Shown: positions 8,347 through 16,735 of the stretch, in pieces | Layout of the letters: every line of letters begins with the position of its first letter | Position numbering within the stretch: position 1 is the first letter of the stretch | Origin: Tissierellia bacterium | GTDB lineage: Bacteria > Bacillota > Clostridia > Tissierellales > Peptoniphilaceae | Length of the DNA: 36,746 bases | Direction of reading: 5' to 3' | Assembly: GCA_030537765.1 (NCBI GenBank) | Contig: JAUNVH010000017.1 | Location: forward strand, 1 to 36,746 | Translations under genes and position numbers: made by a program | The notes under the pieces: model-generated | The model's input: only the letters and a program-made list of their open reading frames with translations | Told to the model about the DNA's origin: nothing | Database searches by the model: none

Positions 8347-8988
8347 ATGCAAAGAATAAATAAAGACTATATTTATGAATTAATAAAAAATTTAGCTGAG
8401 AAATCAAAAACAGATTTAGACGAATTAGAAAAATATGCAGATGAAAATAATGTGCCAATTGTCACTAAAGAAGTAGCAAACTTTTTGCGACTCATTATAA
8501 AATTAAAAAAACCTAGAAAGATACTAGAATTTGGCACAGCTATTGGTTATAGTGGCATTTTAATGCTAAATGAAAGTAAAGATGCACATCTAACTACTGT
8601 TGAAATTAATGAGGATATGTTTCATATTGCAAAAGAAAACTTTAAGCAGTATGGATTTTCAAAAAATGTAAAACAGATTTTAGATGATGGAAAGATTGCA
8701 GTAGACTATTTAAACGAAAAATTTGATATTATTTTTATAGACTCGGATAAAGGTCATTACAAAGACTATTTTGTAAGAGTGATAAATTTACTTGAAAAAG
8801 ACGGAATAATAATCTTAGACAATGTGTTATATAAAGGCATGGTTGCCTGTGAAGATTTAGTTCCGAAATCACATAGAACAATTGCTAATAATATGCGAGA
8901 TTTTCTCGAATATGTATGCGATAAAGATGAATTTATTTCTTCCGTCTTGCCTTTAGGAGACGGAATTATGTTAGTTATGAGGAAGTGA
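8347..8988 (+). CDS. trmR: tRNA 5-hydroxyuridine methyltransferase TrmR (YrrM-like O-methyltransferase)
   Basis: 213 residues. A class I SAM-dependent O-methyltransferase of the cation-dependent type: the SAM motif ILEFGTAIGYSGILM is near residues 59-73, an acidic residue TTVEIN follows, and FIDSDKGHY carries metal-binding aspartates. Homologues were long called caffeoyl-CoA methyltransferases. In Bacillus subtilis YrrM (TrmR) methylates 5-hydroxyuridine at tRNA position 34 to 5-methoxyuridine. Here it directly precedes a U32-family gene that would make the hydroxyuridine, which supports the assignment. GGAGGT at the end of rnj serves as its ribosome binding site. Confidence 0.85.
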   Translation: MQRINKDYIYELIKNLAEKSKTDLDELEKYADENNVPIVTKEVANFLRLIIKLKKPRKILEFGTAIGYSGILMLNESKDAHLTTVEINEDMFHIAKENFKQYGFSKNVKQILDDGKIAVDYLNEKFDIIFIDSDKGHYKDYFVRVINLLEKDGIIILDNVLYKGMVACEDLVPKSHRTIANNMRDFLEYVCDKDEFISSVLPLGDGIMLVMRK

Positions 8989-8992
8989 TCAG

Positions 8993-10222
8993 TTGACAAA
9001 GCCGGAACTTTTAGCTCCAGCTGGAGATTTAGAAAAACTAAAAACTGCCATAATCTATGGAGCAGATGCTGTTTATCTTGGCGGGGAAGCATTTGGATTG
9101 AGAAAGGCTTCTAAAAATTTTAGTTTAGATGAGATAAATGAAGGCGTTATTTTTGCGCATAAAAGAGGCAAAAAAGTGCATATTACTTTAAATATAGTGC
9201 CTCATAATGAAGATATGATTGGACTTGAAGAATATGTCAAAAATCTTCATGAAATTGGCGTAGATGCAGTTTTGATATCAGATCCTGGAATGTATATGAG
9301 AGTAAAAAATATTGCGAGCAATTTACCAATTCATATTAGTACACAAGCTAGTGTTACTAATTCAGACACTATTAATTTTTGGAAACAATTGGGCGCAAAA
9401 AGAATTGTCTTGGCAAGAGAACTCTCGTTGAATGAAATTAAAAATATTAGAAGAGATTGTCCTGATATAGAATTAGAATCCTTTGTGCATGGGGCCATGT
9501 GCATGGCATATTCTGGAAGATGTCTGCTTTCTAACTATATGACTGGCAGGGATTCAAATCGAGGCGATTGTGCGCATCCTTGCAGATATAAATATCATTT
9601 AGTGGAAGAAAAAAGGCCTGGTGAATATTTTGAGGTGATAGAGGCAGATGAAGGTAGCTTTATCATGAATTCAAAAGATTTATGTATGATAGAGCATTTG
9701 CCTAGATTAATCGAAGCAGGCATCGACAGTTTAAAAATTGAAGGTAGGGTTAAGAGTCAATACTATGTTGCAACGGTTGTCAGAGCATATAGAATGGCGC
9801 TAGATGATTATTTAGAAGATCCAAAAAATTACAAATTTGACGAAAAATATTTAAATGAAATTAAAAAGGCAAGTTATAGAGATTTTACTACTGGATTTTA
9901 TTTTGAAGACACCGATGAACAGACCCTTAGCTATACCCATAGTTCTTATATAAGAGATTATGATTTTATTGGAATTGTAAAATCTTTTGATAAGGATAAA
10001 AAGCTTGCTAAAGTCGAGCAAAGAAATAAATTTAGCGTTGGAGATCATGTCGAAGTATTTGGACCAAAGAAGGACTACTTTACTCAGACAATCGATAAAA
10101 TATATGATGAAAATATGGAAGAAATCGAGTCGGCACCTCATCCACAACAAACTGTTTATCTTCAGTTAAAAGAAGATGTCGACGAGTATTTTATGCTTAG
10201 GAGACGAAAGGAAGAGAAATGA
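8993..10222 (+). CDS. trhP: Peptidase U32 family protein, probable tRNA hydroxylase TrhP
   Basis: 409 residues. It begins [17 protein letters not shown] and contains the family signature around [19 protein letters not shown] and [11 protein letters not shown], with the conserved cysteines that in the family are linked to an iron-sulfur cluster. A C-terminal beta domain follows. Once classed as a collagenase-like protease, the TrhP branch (E. coli YegQ, B. subtilis YrrN/YrrO) performs prephenate-dependent hydroxylation of wobble uridine. Its place next to trmR fits the 5-methoxyuridine pathway. Bacillus has two adjacent copies and here there is one. The start is TTG 8993, preceded by GAGGAAG. 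The stop overlaps the udk start (ATGA). Confidence 0.88.
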   Translation: MTKPELLAPAGDLEKLKTAIIYGADAVYLGGEAFGLRKASKNFSLDEINEGVIFAHKRGKKVHITLNIVPHNEDMIGLEEYVKNLHEIGVDAVLISDPGMYMRVKNIASNLPIHISTQASVTNSDTINFWKQLGAKRIVLARELSLNEIKNIRRDCPDIELESFVHGAMCMAYSGRCLLSNYMTGRDSNRGDCAHPCRYKYHLVEEKRPGEYFEVIEADEGSFIMNSKDLCMIEHLPRLIEAGIDSLKIEGRVKSQYYVATVVRAYRMALDDYLEDPKNYKFDEKYLNEIKKASYRDFTTGFYFEDTDEQTLSYTHSSYIRDYDFIGIVKSFDKDKKLAKVEQRNKFSVGDHVEVFGPKKDYFTQTIDKIYDENMEEIESAPHPQQTVYLQLKEDVDEYFMLRRRKEEK

Positions 10223-10845
10223 TGAAAAAACCCATGCTTATAGGTATTAGTGGCGGAACTGGAAGTGGTAAATCTACAGTAACTCGCGAAATCATACAAG
10301 GAGTTCCTGAAGAAAAAGTCATAATTATTGAACAAGATTCTTATTACAAAGAACAGTCTCATCTGCCATTTGAAGAAAGAGTAAAAACTAATTATGACCA
10401 TCCATTTGCTTTTGATAATGAATTATTAGTTAAGCATTTGAAAAAACTACTCAACAATGAAAGCATTGAAAAACCACAATATGACTTTGAAAAACATAAT
10501 CGTAAAAAAGACACGATAAAGGTGGAGCCTGGTGAAATTATAATTTTAGAAGGCATATTAATACTTTCAGAAAAGAGCCTTAGAGATCTTATGGATATAA
10601 AATTATTTGTTGACACTGATGCAGATCTCCGTATTATTAGAAGGATATTAAGAGATATAAAAGAGCGTGGGCGTACTTTAGAATCAGTTATATTGCAATA
10701 TCTAAGCACAGTTAGACCTGCTCATATGCAATTTGTGGAACCTTCAAAAAAATATGCAGATATTATTATTCCTGAAGGGGGCCATAATAAAGTTGCAATA
10801 GATATAATAACCACAAAAATTAGATCTATACTTTACGGAAATTAA
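10219..10845 (+). CDS. udk: Uridine kinase
   Basis: 208 residues, standard length. The Walker A motif [12 protein letters not shown] spans residues 9-20, followed by EQDSYY and the base-binding region NYDHPFAFD, then IILEGIL and the lid with RDIKERGRT. It phosphorylates uridine and cytidine with ATP or GTP for pyrimidine salvage. The ATG overlaps the trhP stop, so translation is probably coupled. A GGAAG site lies just upstream. Confidence 0.96.
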   Translation: MMKKPMLIGISGGTGSGKSTVTREIIQGVPEEKVIIIEQDSYYKEQSHLPFEERVKTNYDHPFAFDNELLVKHLKKLLNNESIEKPQYDFEKHNRKKDTIKVEPGEIIILEGILILSEKSLRDLMDIKLFVDTDADLRIIRRILRDIKERGRTLESVILQYLSTVRPAHMQFVEPSKKYADIIIPEGGHNKVAIDIITTKIRSILYGN

Positions 10846-10855
10846 GGAGGCTTAA

Positions 10856-11869
10856 ATGATTAGTTTTAGAAACGATTATAATGAATGCTGCCATCCTGAA
10901 ATTTTTGAACGAATTTCAAAATTATATACCGAAAAAAACACAGGTTATGGACTGGATAAACACAGCAAAAGAGCACAAGATTTAATTAAAGATTGGCTTG
11001 GCGAAAAAGATTTAGATGTGCATTTTATACCAGGTGGCACGGGCACAAATCTATTGGCAATTAAAACTGTATTAAAGCCTTTTGAAGGCGTAATAGCATG
11101 CGATAGCGGCCATATATCAATTCACGAAGTCGGAGCGATTGAGGCAACTGGCCACAAAGTCATCATGACCCATCATAAAGAAGGAAAATTAACTCCCGAA
11201 GCTATTAGGGCCTGTATGGTAAGACAGTCGCATGACTTTAGCATTACTCCGGCAATGATTTATATCTCCAATACAACAGAATTGGGAACAGTTTATAAAA
11301 AATCAGAGCTCGCAGATTTAAGAAAAGTGTGCGATGAATACGGTTTAAAAATATTTTTAGATGGAGCTAGACTTTCTTATGCGCTAAATTCGCCAGAGAA
11401 TGATCTATCAGCAAAGGAATTAATGAAATATGTCGATATATTATTTATAGGTGGTACAAAAGCTGGTTTAATGTTAGGTGAAGCATTAGTCTTTAAATCT
11501 GATATTGCAGATAAGAACTTTAGAAAACTTTTAAAACAGCGCGGAAATATGTTAGCCAAAGGCTTTTTAATGGGCATGCAATTTGAACGCCTATTTGAAG
11601 ACGATCTCTATATGGAAATTGGCAAACAGACAATAGATTCTGCATTAGAATTTGCTAAAAAATTAGAATCAAAAGGCATTGAATTTTATGCAAAACCTGT
11701 TTCGAATCAGATTTTTATAATATTAGACGATGAAAAAATTGAAGCCTTAGAAGAAAAATTTGAATTTGAATTTGAAAAAAAGATAGATGAATCTTCGTCT
11801 GCAATTAGACTAGTTACATCTTGGGCTACAAAATCTCAAGAGATTGATGCCTTTGTGGACTGTCTTTAA
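10856..11869 (+). CDS. Low-specificity L-threonine aldolase-like PLP enzyme
   Basis: 337 residues. A fold type I PLP enzyme of the beta-eliminating lyase family. Visible features are the N-terminal NDYNE, the cofactor phosphate region PGGTGTN, the histidine that stacks on the ring in DSGHISIHE, DGARL (D169, contacting the pyridine nitrogen) and the Schiff-base lysine K202 in GGTKAG. Threonine aldolases of this type split threonine or allo-threonine to glycine and acetaldehyde. The substrate cannot be fixed from sequence, and other beta-eliminating lyases remain possible. It starts after AAGGAGG, 10 nt downstream of udk, and closes this operon. Confidence 0.85.
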   Translation: MISFRNDYNECCHPEIFERISKLYTEKNTGYGLDKHSKRAQDLIKDWLGEKDLDVHFIPGGTGTNLLAIKTVLKPFEGVIACDSGHISIHEVGAIEATGHKVIMTHHKEGKLTPEAIRACMVRQSHDFSITPAMIYISNTTELGTVYKKSELADLRKVCDEYGLKIFLDGARLSYALNSPENDLSAKELMKYVDILFIGGTKAGLMLGEALVFKSDIADKNFRKLLKQRGNMLAKGFLMGMQFERLFEDDLYMEIGKQTIDSALEFAKKLESKGIEFYAKPVSNQIFIILDDEKIEALEEKFEFEFEKKIDESSSAIRLVTSWATKSQEIDAFVDCL

Positions 11870-11896
11870 AAAATATTAAATATTTTAATTTTTTAT

Positions 11897-11925
11897 TTGA
11901 CAAAACTAAATTTTGAGTATATACT
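11897..11925 (+). promoter_or_regulatory. Sigma-A-type promoter of the infC operon
   Basis: TTGACA (11897-11902), a 17-nt spacer and TATACT (11920-11925). Transcription should start near 11932 and run through the leader before infC. Confidence 0.85.
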
Positions 11926-11931
11926 TAGATA

Positions 11932-12046
11932 TGTTCGACAAGTAGAAGTATCCGCTTCTCACCTCATGGCCAAGGCCTATAGGTATTTTGCAATATGAGT
12001 ATAATTTTTATTGTATTTTTGCGGGTATTTTTGCCCGCAATTTTTT
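11932..12046 (+). ncRNA. L20-type ribosomal protein leader / attenuator upstream of infC
   Basis: The leader lies between a consensus promoter and infC. It contains a small hairpin AGAAG/CTTCT (11944-11959), the segment CGCTTCTCACCTCATGG that I recognise from infC leaders of Firmicutes, a long-range pair CTCAT/ATGAG (11963-11967 with 11995-11999), and a terminator at 12019-12046. In Bacillus, L20 binds such a leader and causes early termination. Exact pseudoknot pairing was not worked out. Confidence 0.75.
12019..12046 (+). terminator. Attenuator terminator of the infC leader
   Basis: A GC-rich stem TTGCGGGT / GCCCGCAA (one G-T pair at the top) is followed by six T residues, ending 13 nt before the infC ribosome binding site at 12060. 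Confidence 0.88.
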
Positions 12047-12073
12047 ATTTAAATTTAATGGAGGTGCTTTTTT

Positions 12074-12586
12074 ATCAAAGAGCTTCGTATCAATGAAGAA
12101 ATTAGAGAGCAAGAAGTAAGGCTAATAGACGCAAAAGGAGACCAAATTGGCGTAGTTCCAATTAGAAAGGCTCTGGAGATAGCCGAAGATTCAAAACTCG
12201 ATTTGGTGAATGTATCACCAAATGCCAGACCCCCGGTCTGCAGAATTATGGATTATGGAAAATATCGCTATGAAATGGCAAAAAAAGAAAAGGAATCGCG
12301 TAAAAACCAAAGGGTGATCAATGTAAAAGAAATTAGGATGACACCCAATATTGAAGCGCATGATTTAGGCGTTAAAGCTAGACAGGCGATTGACTTTTTA
12401 AAAAATGGCGATAGAGTTAAGGTGTCTGTAAGGTTTAGAGGCCGTGAAATGGGGCACACAGAAAATGGTAGAGTCGTTTTAGAAAATTTCTATGAAATTG
12501 TAAAAGACGAGGGAATGATAGATAAAAAAGCTAGAATGGAAGGTAGAAATATGACTATGTTTCTAGCTCCACACACTGATAAGTAG
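12074..12586 (+). CDS. infC: Translation initiation factor IF-3, starting at ATC
   Basis: About 170 residues when begun at ATC 12074. The N-terminal domain reads [18 protein letters not shown] and continues into [19 protein letters not shown]; the C-terminal domain has [15 protein letters not shown] and [15 protein letters not shown]3 binds the 30S subunit and rejects poor start codons and wrong initiator tRNAs. A strong GGAGGTG at 12060-12066 sits 7 nt before ATC. No in-frame ATG, GTG or TTG exists between it and TTG 12200, which lies deep inside the conserved domain. Start codons of the AUU/AUC type are known for infC in E. coli and others and give autoregulation. The GTG at 12203, which an automatic caller would choose, would remove about 43 conserved residues. 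Confidence 0.93.
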   Translation: MKELRINEEIREQEVRLIDAKGDQIGVVPIRKALEIAEDSKLDLVNVSPNARPPVCRIMDYGKYRYEMAKKEKESRKNQRVINVKEIRMTPNIEAHDLGVKARQAIDFLKNGDRVKVSVRFRGREMGHTENGRVVLENFYEIVKDEGMIDKKARMEGRNMTMFLAPHTDK

Positions 12587-12597
12587 GAGGATTTATT

Positions 12598-12792
12598 ATG
12601 CCAAAAATGAAAACGCATAGAGGTGCAGCAAAGAGATTTAAGCGCACTGCATCTGGTAAATTAAAGAGATTTAAAAGTATGAAATCACATAAAACTGGTA
12701 AGAAGAGCCCTAAGAGAGTCAGAAATCTCCGTAAGGCGACTTTGGTAAGTAAAGGCGATCAAAAGAGGATCGACAAACTTATACCGAGATAG
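12598..12792 (+). CDS. rpmI: 50S ribosomal protein L35
   Basis: 64 residues, very basic, with the typical start [20 protein letters not shown], then [10 protein letters not shown] and the end of a KRIDKLIPR type. It lies between infC and rplT, as in nearly all bacteria, behind a GGAGG site. Confidence 0.97.
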   Translation: MPKMKTHRGAAKRFKRTASGKLKRFKSMKSHKTGKKSPKRVRNLRKATLVSKGDQKRIDKLIPR

Positions 12793-12806
12793 AGGAGGGT
12801 TAGAAT

Positions 12807-13160
12807 ATGGCAAGAGTTAAAAGGGGCGTAAATACAAAGAAAAGACATAAAAGAGTCTTAAAACAAACGAAAGGCTATTTCGGAGCTAAGTCAAAACTAT
12901 TCAAAACAGCTAATCAAGCCTTAATGAAATCTTTGAATTATTCTTATATTGGAAGAAAACAAAGAAAGAGAAACTTTAGACAACTTTGGATTCAAAGAAT
13001 CAATGCAGCAGCAAGACTAAATGGAATGAATTACAGTACATTTATGAATGGGCTTAAAAAAGCTGAAATAAATATAAACAGAAAAATGCTTTCTGAAATG
13101 GCAATAAACGATCCCCAAGGATTTGCAAAATTAGTCGACACAGCAAAAGAAAATTTATAA
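12807..13160 (+). CDS. rplT: 50S ribosomal protein L20
   Basis: 117 residues, basic. It has the usual [18 protein letters not shown] start, then [17 protein letters not shown] and the globular part with [20 protein letters not shown]20 is an early assembly protein of the large subunit and, in Firmicutes, the repressor of its own operon through the infC leader. It follows AGGAGGG and is closed by a terminator at 13169. Confidence 0.97.
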   Translation: MARVKRGVNTKKRHKRVLKQTKGYFGAKSKLFKTANQALMKSLNYSYIGRKQRKRNFRQLWIQRINAAARLNGMNYSTFMNGLKKAEININRKMLSEMAINDPQGFAKLVDTAKENL

Positions 13161-13168
13161 AATGAATG

Positions 13169-13195
13169 AGCTCAATATTATTATTGAGCTTTTTT
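13169..13195 (+). terminator. Terminator of the infC-rpmI-rplT operon
   Basis: The 9-bp stem AGCTCAATA / TATTGAGCT with a 4-nt loop is followed by a T run, starting 8 nt after the rplT stop. Confidence 0.92.
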
Positions 13196-13205
13196 CATAT
13201 ATAAT

Positions 13206-13234
13206 TTGCAAAATTAGCCAATAACTTTTATAAT
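13206..13234 (+). promoter_or_regulatory. Promoter of the ktrB operon
   Basis: TTGCAA (13206-13211), a 17-nt spacer and TATAAT (13229-13234), 29 nt before the ktrB ATG. Confidence 0.8.
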
Positions 13235-13263
13235 CAAAAGTATGATAAGACTTAGGAGACAGT

Positions 13264-14604
13264 ATGAATCGTTTTAATGAAAAATTAATGAAATTTACAA
13301 AGAACCCATCAATATTTTTATTGCTAGGATTTTTATCAGTAATATTAATTGGGACAATATGCTTACACAATCCTTATGTAACTGCAGACGGAACTAAGCC
13401 AACTTTTTTGGACGCACTATTTACTGCAACTAGTGCAACTTGTGTTACAGGGCTTATAACACAAACAACAGCGACATATTGGAATTTCAAAGGTCAAATT
13501 ATAATTTTATTTTTGATTCAAATAGGTGGCTTGGGAATAATGACCGTTGCATCAATGTATTCGATTATAGCTGGGAGAAGAATTGGACTTAAACAAAGAA
13601 TGCTCATTAAAGAACAATTTAATACAAATACATTTGGCGGTTTGGTAAAAATCATGAAATATGCATTTGTATCGACTCTCTTTTTTGAAACTCTAGGCGC
13701 TTTAATGCTTATGACTAGATTTATACCTGAATTTGGAATGAAAGGTATTTGGTATTCGATATTCCATTCAATATCAGCTTTTTGTAATGCAGGCTTTGAC
13801 ATATTTGGTAATAGTTTGGTAGATTTTAGGAATGATTTAGTTGTCAATTTTACGATCATGGGACTTATCATCGTTGGAGGACTGGGTTTTATGGTTGTAA
13901 ATCAATTGATTGTAAAAAGATCTATTAAAAAATTAAATGCACACGCAAAACTTGCATTAACAATTACTGCAATTTTAATAGTCTTTGGTTTCTTTTGGAT
14001 CTATATAGTGGAGAGCTTTAATAGTTTCTCATTTAAACATATACCGACATCACACAGGATTATACAGTCAATATTCCAATCTGTTACAACTAGAACTGCT
14101 GGATTTAATACAATGGACATATCGACAATAAGAGATACATCGGCCTTTTTAATGATTATTTTGATGTTTATAGGAGGCTCACCTGCATCGACTGCTGGCG
14201 GATTGAAAACAACCACTATTGGAGTGCTTTTAAGCGCCACAATTTCATCAATTAAAGGTGAAAGCCAAACAGTTATGTTCAAAAGAAGAGTATCAGATGA
14301 CACAGTCAAAAAAGCCTTGGCAATGGTTATTACGAGTTTAGCAATTATATTTGTAATTGCATTTATAATGACAATAAGTGATGATTTTAAATTTATAGAT
14401 ATTCTATTTGAAACTGTTTCTGCGTATGGCACAGTTGGCCTATCTAGAGGGATTACTGCACATTTATCTCATATTGGAAAAATTTTGATAATTTTTACAA
14501 TGTATATAGGTAGAGTAGGTCCTTTGACAATGGCATATGCCTTTGGCAGAAATAAAACTCAATCGAAACTATCGTATCCACAAGATAATATCATGATTGG
14601 TTAA
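13264..14604 (+). CDS. ktrB: KtrB/TrkH-type potassium uptake membrane subunit
   Basis: 446 residues with four repeated membrane-pore-membrane units. The four pore loops can be seen with their key glycines: TSATCVTGL, AFCNAGFDIFG, TTRTAGFNTMD and SAYGTVGLS. The third unit is followed by GGSPASTAGGLKTTT. It forms the ion-conducting subunit for potassium (in some relatives sodium-coupled) and works with the cytoplasmic KtrA ring encoded directly downstream. Length matches KtrB better than the longer TrkH. GGAG lies upstream of ATG 13264. Ktr genes are under c-di-AMP control in many Firmicutes; here I see no kdp/ydaO-type riboswitch before it. Confidence 0.92.
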   Translation: MNRFNEKLMKFTKNPSIFLLLGFLSVILIGTICLHNPYVTADGTKPTFLDALFTATSATCVTGLITQTTATYWNFKGQIIILFLIQIGGLGIMTVASMYSIIAGRRIGLKQRMLIKEQFNTNTFGGLVKIMKYAFVSTLFFETLGALMLMTRFIPEFGMKGIWYSIFHSISAFCNAGFDIFGNSLVDFRNDLVVNFTIMGLIIVGGLGFMVVNQLIVKRSIKKLNAHAKLALTITAILIVFGFFWIYIVESFNSFSFKHIPTSHRIIQSIFQSVTTRTAGFNTMDISTIRDTSAFLMIILMFIGGSPASTAGGLKTTTIGVLLSATISSIKGESQTVMFKRRVSDDTVKKALAMVITSLAIIFVIAFIMTISDDFKFIDILFETVSAYGTVGLSRGITAHLSHIGKILIIFTMYIGRVGPLTMAYAFGRNKTQSKLSYPQDNIMIG

Positions 14605-14614
14605 AGGAGGAAAA

Positions 14615-15262
14615 ATGAGTTCATTTATCGTATTTGGCGCAGGACGATTTGGCGCAAGCGTTGCACGTAGCTTGTCAGATTTAGGCGCAGAAGTGATGAT
14701 TATAGATAAAAATGAAGATTTAATTCAAGAAATATCAAATGTAGTTACTAGCGCTGTAATTGCTGATGTTATGGATCAAGCTGCACTTGATGAATTGGGA
14801 GTTGGAAATTTCGATGTATGTATTGTTGCAATCGGAGATTCTTTAGAAGCTTCAATAGTTACAACTATGTATGCCAAAGAAAAAGGTGTCGAAAAAATTG
14901 TTGCAAAAGCAACTAGCGAAATGCAAGGTAAACTATTACACAAGCTCGGAGCAGATGAGATAATATATCCTGAAATAGATATTGGCGTTAGAGTTGCACA
15001 CAGACTTTTCAATAGAAATATAATCGATTATATCTATTATGATTCAAATTATAGCATAATAGAAATGAAAGCATTAGATGAATGGATAGATAAAAGTCTT
15101 ATAGAACTCGATTTTAGAAATAAATATAAGCTTTCCGTTATTGCTGTAAGGCGAGGAGAAAAGTTTATTGTATCACCTTATGCTAGCTTTAAATTTATGT
15201 CTGGCGATAAAGTAATAGTCATTGGCGAAGAAGACAATTTAGAGGAGATAAATAAAGAATGA
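14615..15262 (+). CDS. ktrA: KtrA/TrkA-type potassium uptake regulatory subunit
   Basis: 215 residues. The N-terminal Rossmann RCK_N domain starts with FIVFGAGRFGASVARSL, with the acidic residue IIDKN at the end of the second strand that binds nucleotide ribose. The C-terminal RCK_C domain (about 130-215) has SVIAVRRGEKFIVSP and the ending GDKVIVIGEEDNL. It gates KtrB in response to ATP/ADP or NAD(H), and RCK_C domains of Firmicutes often bind c-di-AMP. The start is ATG 14615 after AAAGGAGG; an upstream in-frame codon at 14597 lies inside ktrB. Its stop overlaps the next start (ATGA at 15259). Confidence 0.93.
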   Translation: MSSFIVFGAGRFGASVARSLSDLGAEVMIIDKNEDLIQEISNVVTSAVIADVMDQAALDELGVGNFDVCIVAIGDSLEASIVTTMYAKEKGVEKIVAKATSEMQGKLLHKLGADEIIYPEIDIGVRVAHRLFNRNIIDYIYYDSNYSIIEMKALDEWIDKSLIELDFRNKYKLSVIAVRRGEKFIVSPYASFKFMSGDKVIVIGEEDNLEEINKE

Positions 15263-16047
15263 TAAGTATCGATTCATTCGACAATAAACGCATAAAGCAA
15301 ATAAAATCTTTAAAACAAAAAAAATATAGATTAAAATTAAATCGCTATTTATTAGAGGGAATAAAAGTAATAAATGAGGCTGTTATATCAAAAAAAGCTA
15401 GAGAATTATATATTAGATTTAGCAATGAAAATGATCGCGAAATAAAAAATATTATAAAGAATTTTGATCATAATAATTCTATATTTATTTTGAACGATAA
15501 GCTTTTTGATTCGCTAACAGATACTATTAATTCTCAAGGCATAATTGCCATTTGCGAAAGAAATATCTTAGATATAGAAGAAATTTTACCTTTTGGTAAA
15601 TATATTCTATTAGATAGAATTTCAGATCCGGGAAATTTAGGCGGAATAATAAGATCGGCAGAAGCTTTTGAATTTGACGGAGCAATTTTGAGCCCTGGCT
15701 GCGTGGATATTTACAATGAAAAAACAGTTAGGGCAACTTCAGCCTCGATATTTCGTTTACCAATATATGAAATGAAATCGAGAAACCAGATAGATATTTT
15801 AAAGAAATTGAAGTTTAAAATCTTTGCAGCCGATATGAATGGCAGTTCTATGATAAATGAAAATGAACTGTTACAGAATTTTATATTAATAATTGGAAAT
15901 GAAGGTCAAGGAGTTGGCGAAGATTTTTTGACAAAAGATATTAAAAAAATTCACATACCGATGAAGAATTCAGTTGAGAGCTTAAATGCCAATGTAGCTG
16001 CATCGATTATGATGTTTGAATCGTATCGCAGGAGCATAGAGAAATGA
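15259..16047 (+). CDS. SpoU-family 2'-O-ribose RNA methyltransferase (TrmH/RlmB/YsgA-like)
   Basis: 262 residues. An N-terminal substrate-binding domain (about 1-100; KQKKYRLKLNRYLLEGIK) precedes the knotted SPOUT domain with all three motifs: LLDRISDPGNLGGIIRSA near 118-134, IIGNEGQGV near 213, and IPMKNSVESLNANVAASI. It should transfer methyl from SAM to a ribose 2'-OH in rRNA or tRNA. The exact target nucleotide cannot be told from the sequence. It is translationally coupled to ktrA (4-base overlap) and to the gene after it (4-base overlap). Confidence 0.9.
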   Translation: MISIDSFDNKRIKQIKSLKQKKYRLKLNRYLLEGIKVINEAVISKKARELYIRFSNENDREIKNIIKNFDHNNSIFILNDKLFDSLTDTINSQGIIAICERNILDIEEILPFGKYILLDRISDPGNLGGIIRSAEAFEFDGAILSPGCVDIYNEKTVRATSASIFRLPIYEMKSRNQIDILKKLKFKIFAADMNGSSMINENELLQNFILIIGNEGQGVGEDFLTKDIKKIHIPMKNSVESLNANVAASIMMFESYRRSIEK

Positions 16048-16721
16048 AATATGCAGTTTCAAGTCCCAATATTTACAAAGAATTGAAACAGAAAATAAAA
16101 GAATTGGGATATGAATTTATACCGTCCTTTTACGATACAAACTTACCGCTATATTTGAGATATCATGCAGATTTGACTTTGACAAAATTAGACGATAAAA
16201 CTGCAGTATCTAGCCCCATCGCTTATGATTATTATGCTAAAAAGTTAAAAGGAGTAAAAATCATAAAAGGAATTTCAGACAATCGAGATTATTATCCTAA
16301 TGACACAATTTATAATGCAGCAGTTTTTAAAAACTTCATTATACACAATTTAGAGATTAGCGATAAAAGCTTATTAGAACAAAATAAAAACTTCATAAAT
16401 GTAAAACAAGGCTATACTAAATGCAATATATTAATTGCAAAAGATAAAATTATTACTGGCGATAAAGGAATCTATAATGCTTTGAAAAATGAAGATTTAG
16501 AAACTATTTTGATAGATGATAAATCAATAGAATTACAAGGTTATTCTCGCGGTTTTATCGGTGGAGCAACTGGCAGTCATAAAAACTATATATTTGTTAA
16601 TGGTGATTTAAAAAATCTGCCCAATTTAAAAATGGAATTAAATAAAATATGCAAAGCTTTAATCGATGTTAAAGATGAACTAATAAGAGATATAGGTTCA
16701 ATCTTATTATTTGAAATATAG
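16044..16721 (+). CDS. Uncharacterised protein, possibly DUF6873 / GME-fold (amidinotransferase-like)
   Basis: 225 residues without signal peptide or membrane segment. The order of blocks, NVKQGYTKCNILIAKDKIITGDKGIYNAL, then LIDDKSIELQGYSRGFIGGATG and a short C-terminal domain, resembles a clostridial family that I remember as DUF6873 with a guanidine-group-modifying fold. This is recall by eye, not a search. A repeated architecture (start AVSSP, later TAVSSPIAYDYY) is visible. C131-like and histidine residues (HN at about 102, H183-like) could be catalytic, but I cannot confirm a triad. It overlaps the methyltransferase gene by 4 bases and precedes hisS by 14 nt. Function unknown. Confidence 0.6.
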   Translation: MKYAVSSPNIYKELKQKIKELGYEFIPSFYDTNLPLYLRYHADLTLTKLDDKTAVSSPIAYDYYAKKLKGVKIIKGISDNRDYYPNDTIYNAAVFKNFIIHNLEISDKSLLEQNKNFINVKQGYTKCNILIAKDKIITGDKGIYNALKNEDLETILIDDKSIELQGYSRGFIGGATGSHKNYIFVNGDLKNLPNLKMELNKICKALIDVKDELIRDIGSILLFEI

Positions 16722-16735
16722 AAAGAGGGATCAAT

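Noticed and set aside
11870..11896. Terminator directly after the threonine aldolase-like gene
   Set aside because: The repeat AAATATT/AATATTT with later Ts is weak and purely A/T, so I do not call it, though some transcript end is expected before the infC promoter.
12203..12586. infC starting at GTG 12203
   Set aside because: This would delete conserved IF3 residues that continue upstream in the same frame to ATC 12074 with a strong ribosome binding site.
14001..14432. Open reading frame of 143 codons on the minus strand inside ktrB
   Set aside because: It is antisense to an intact membrane protein with clear pore motifs, has no ribosome binding site or recognisable domain, and is explained by codon bias.
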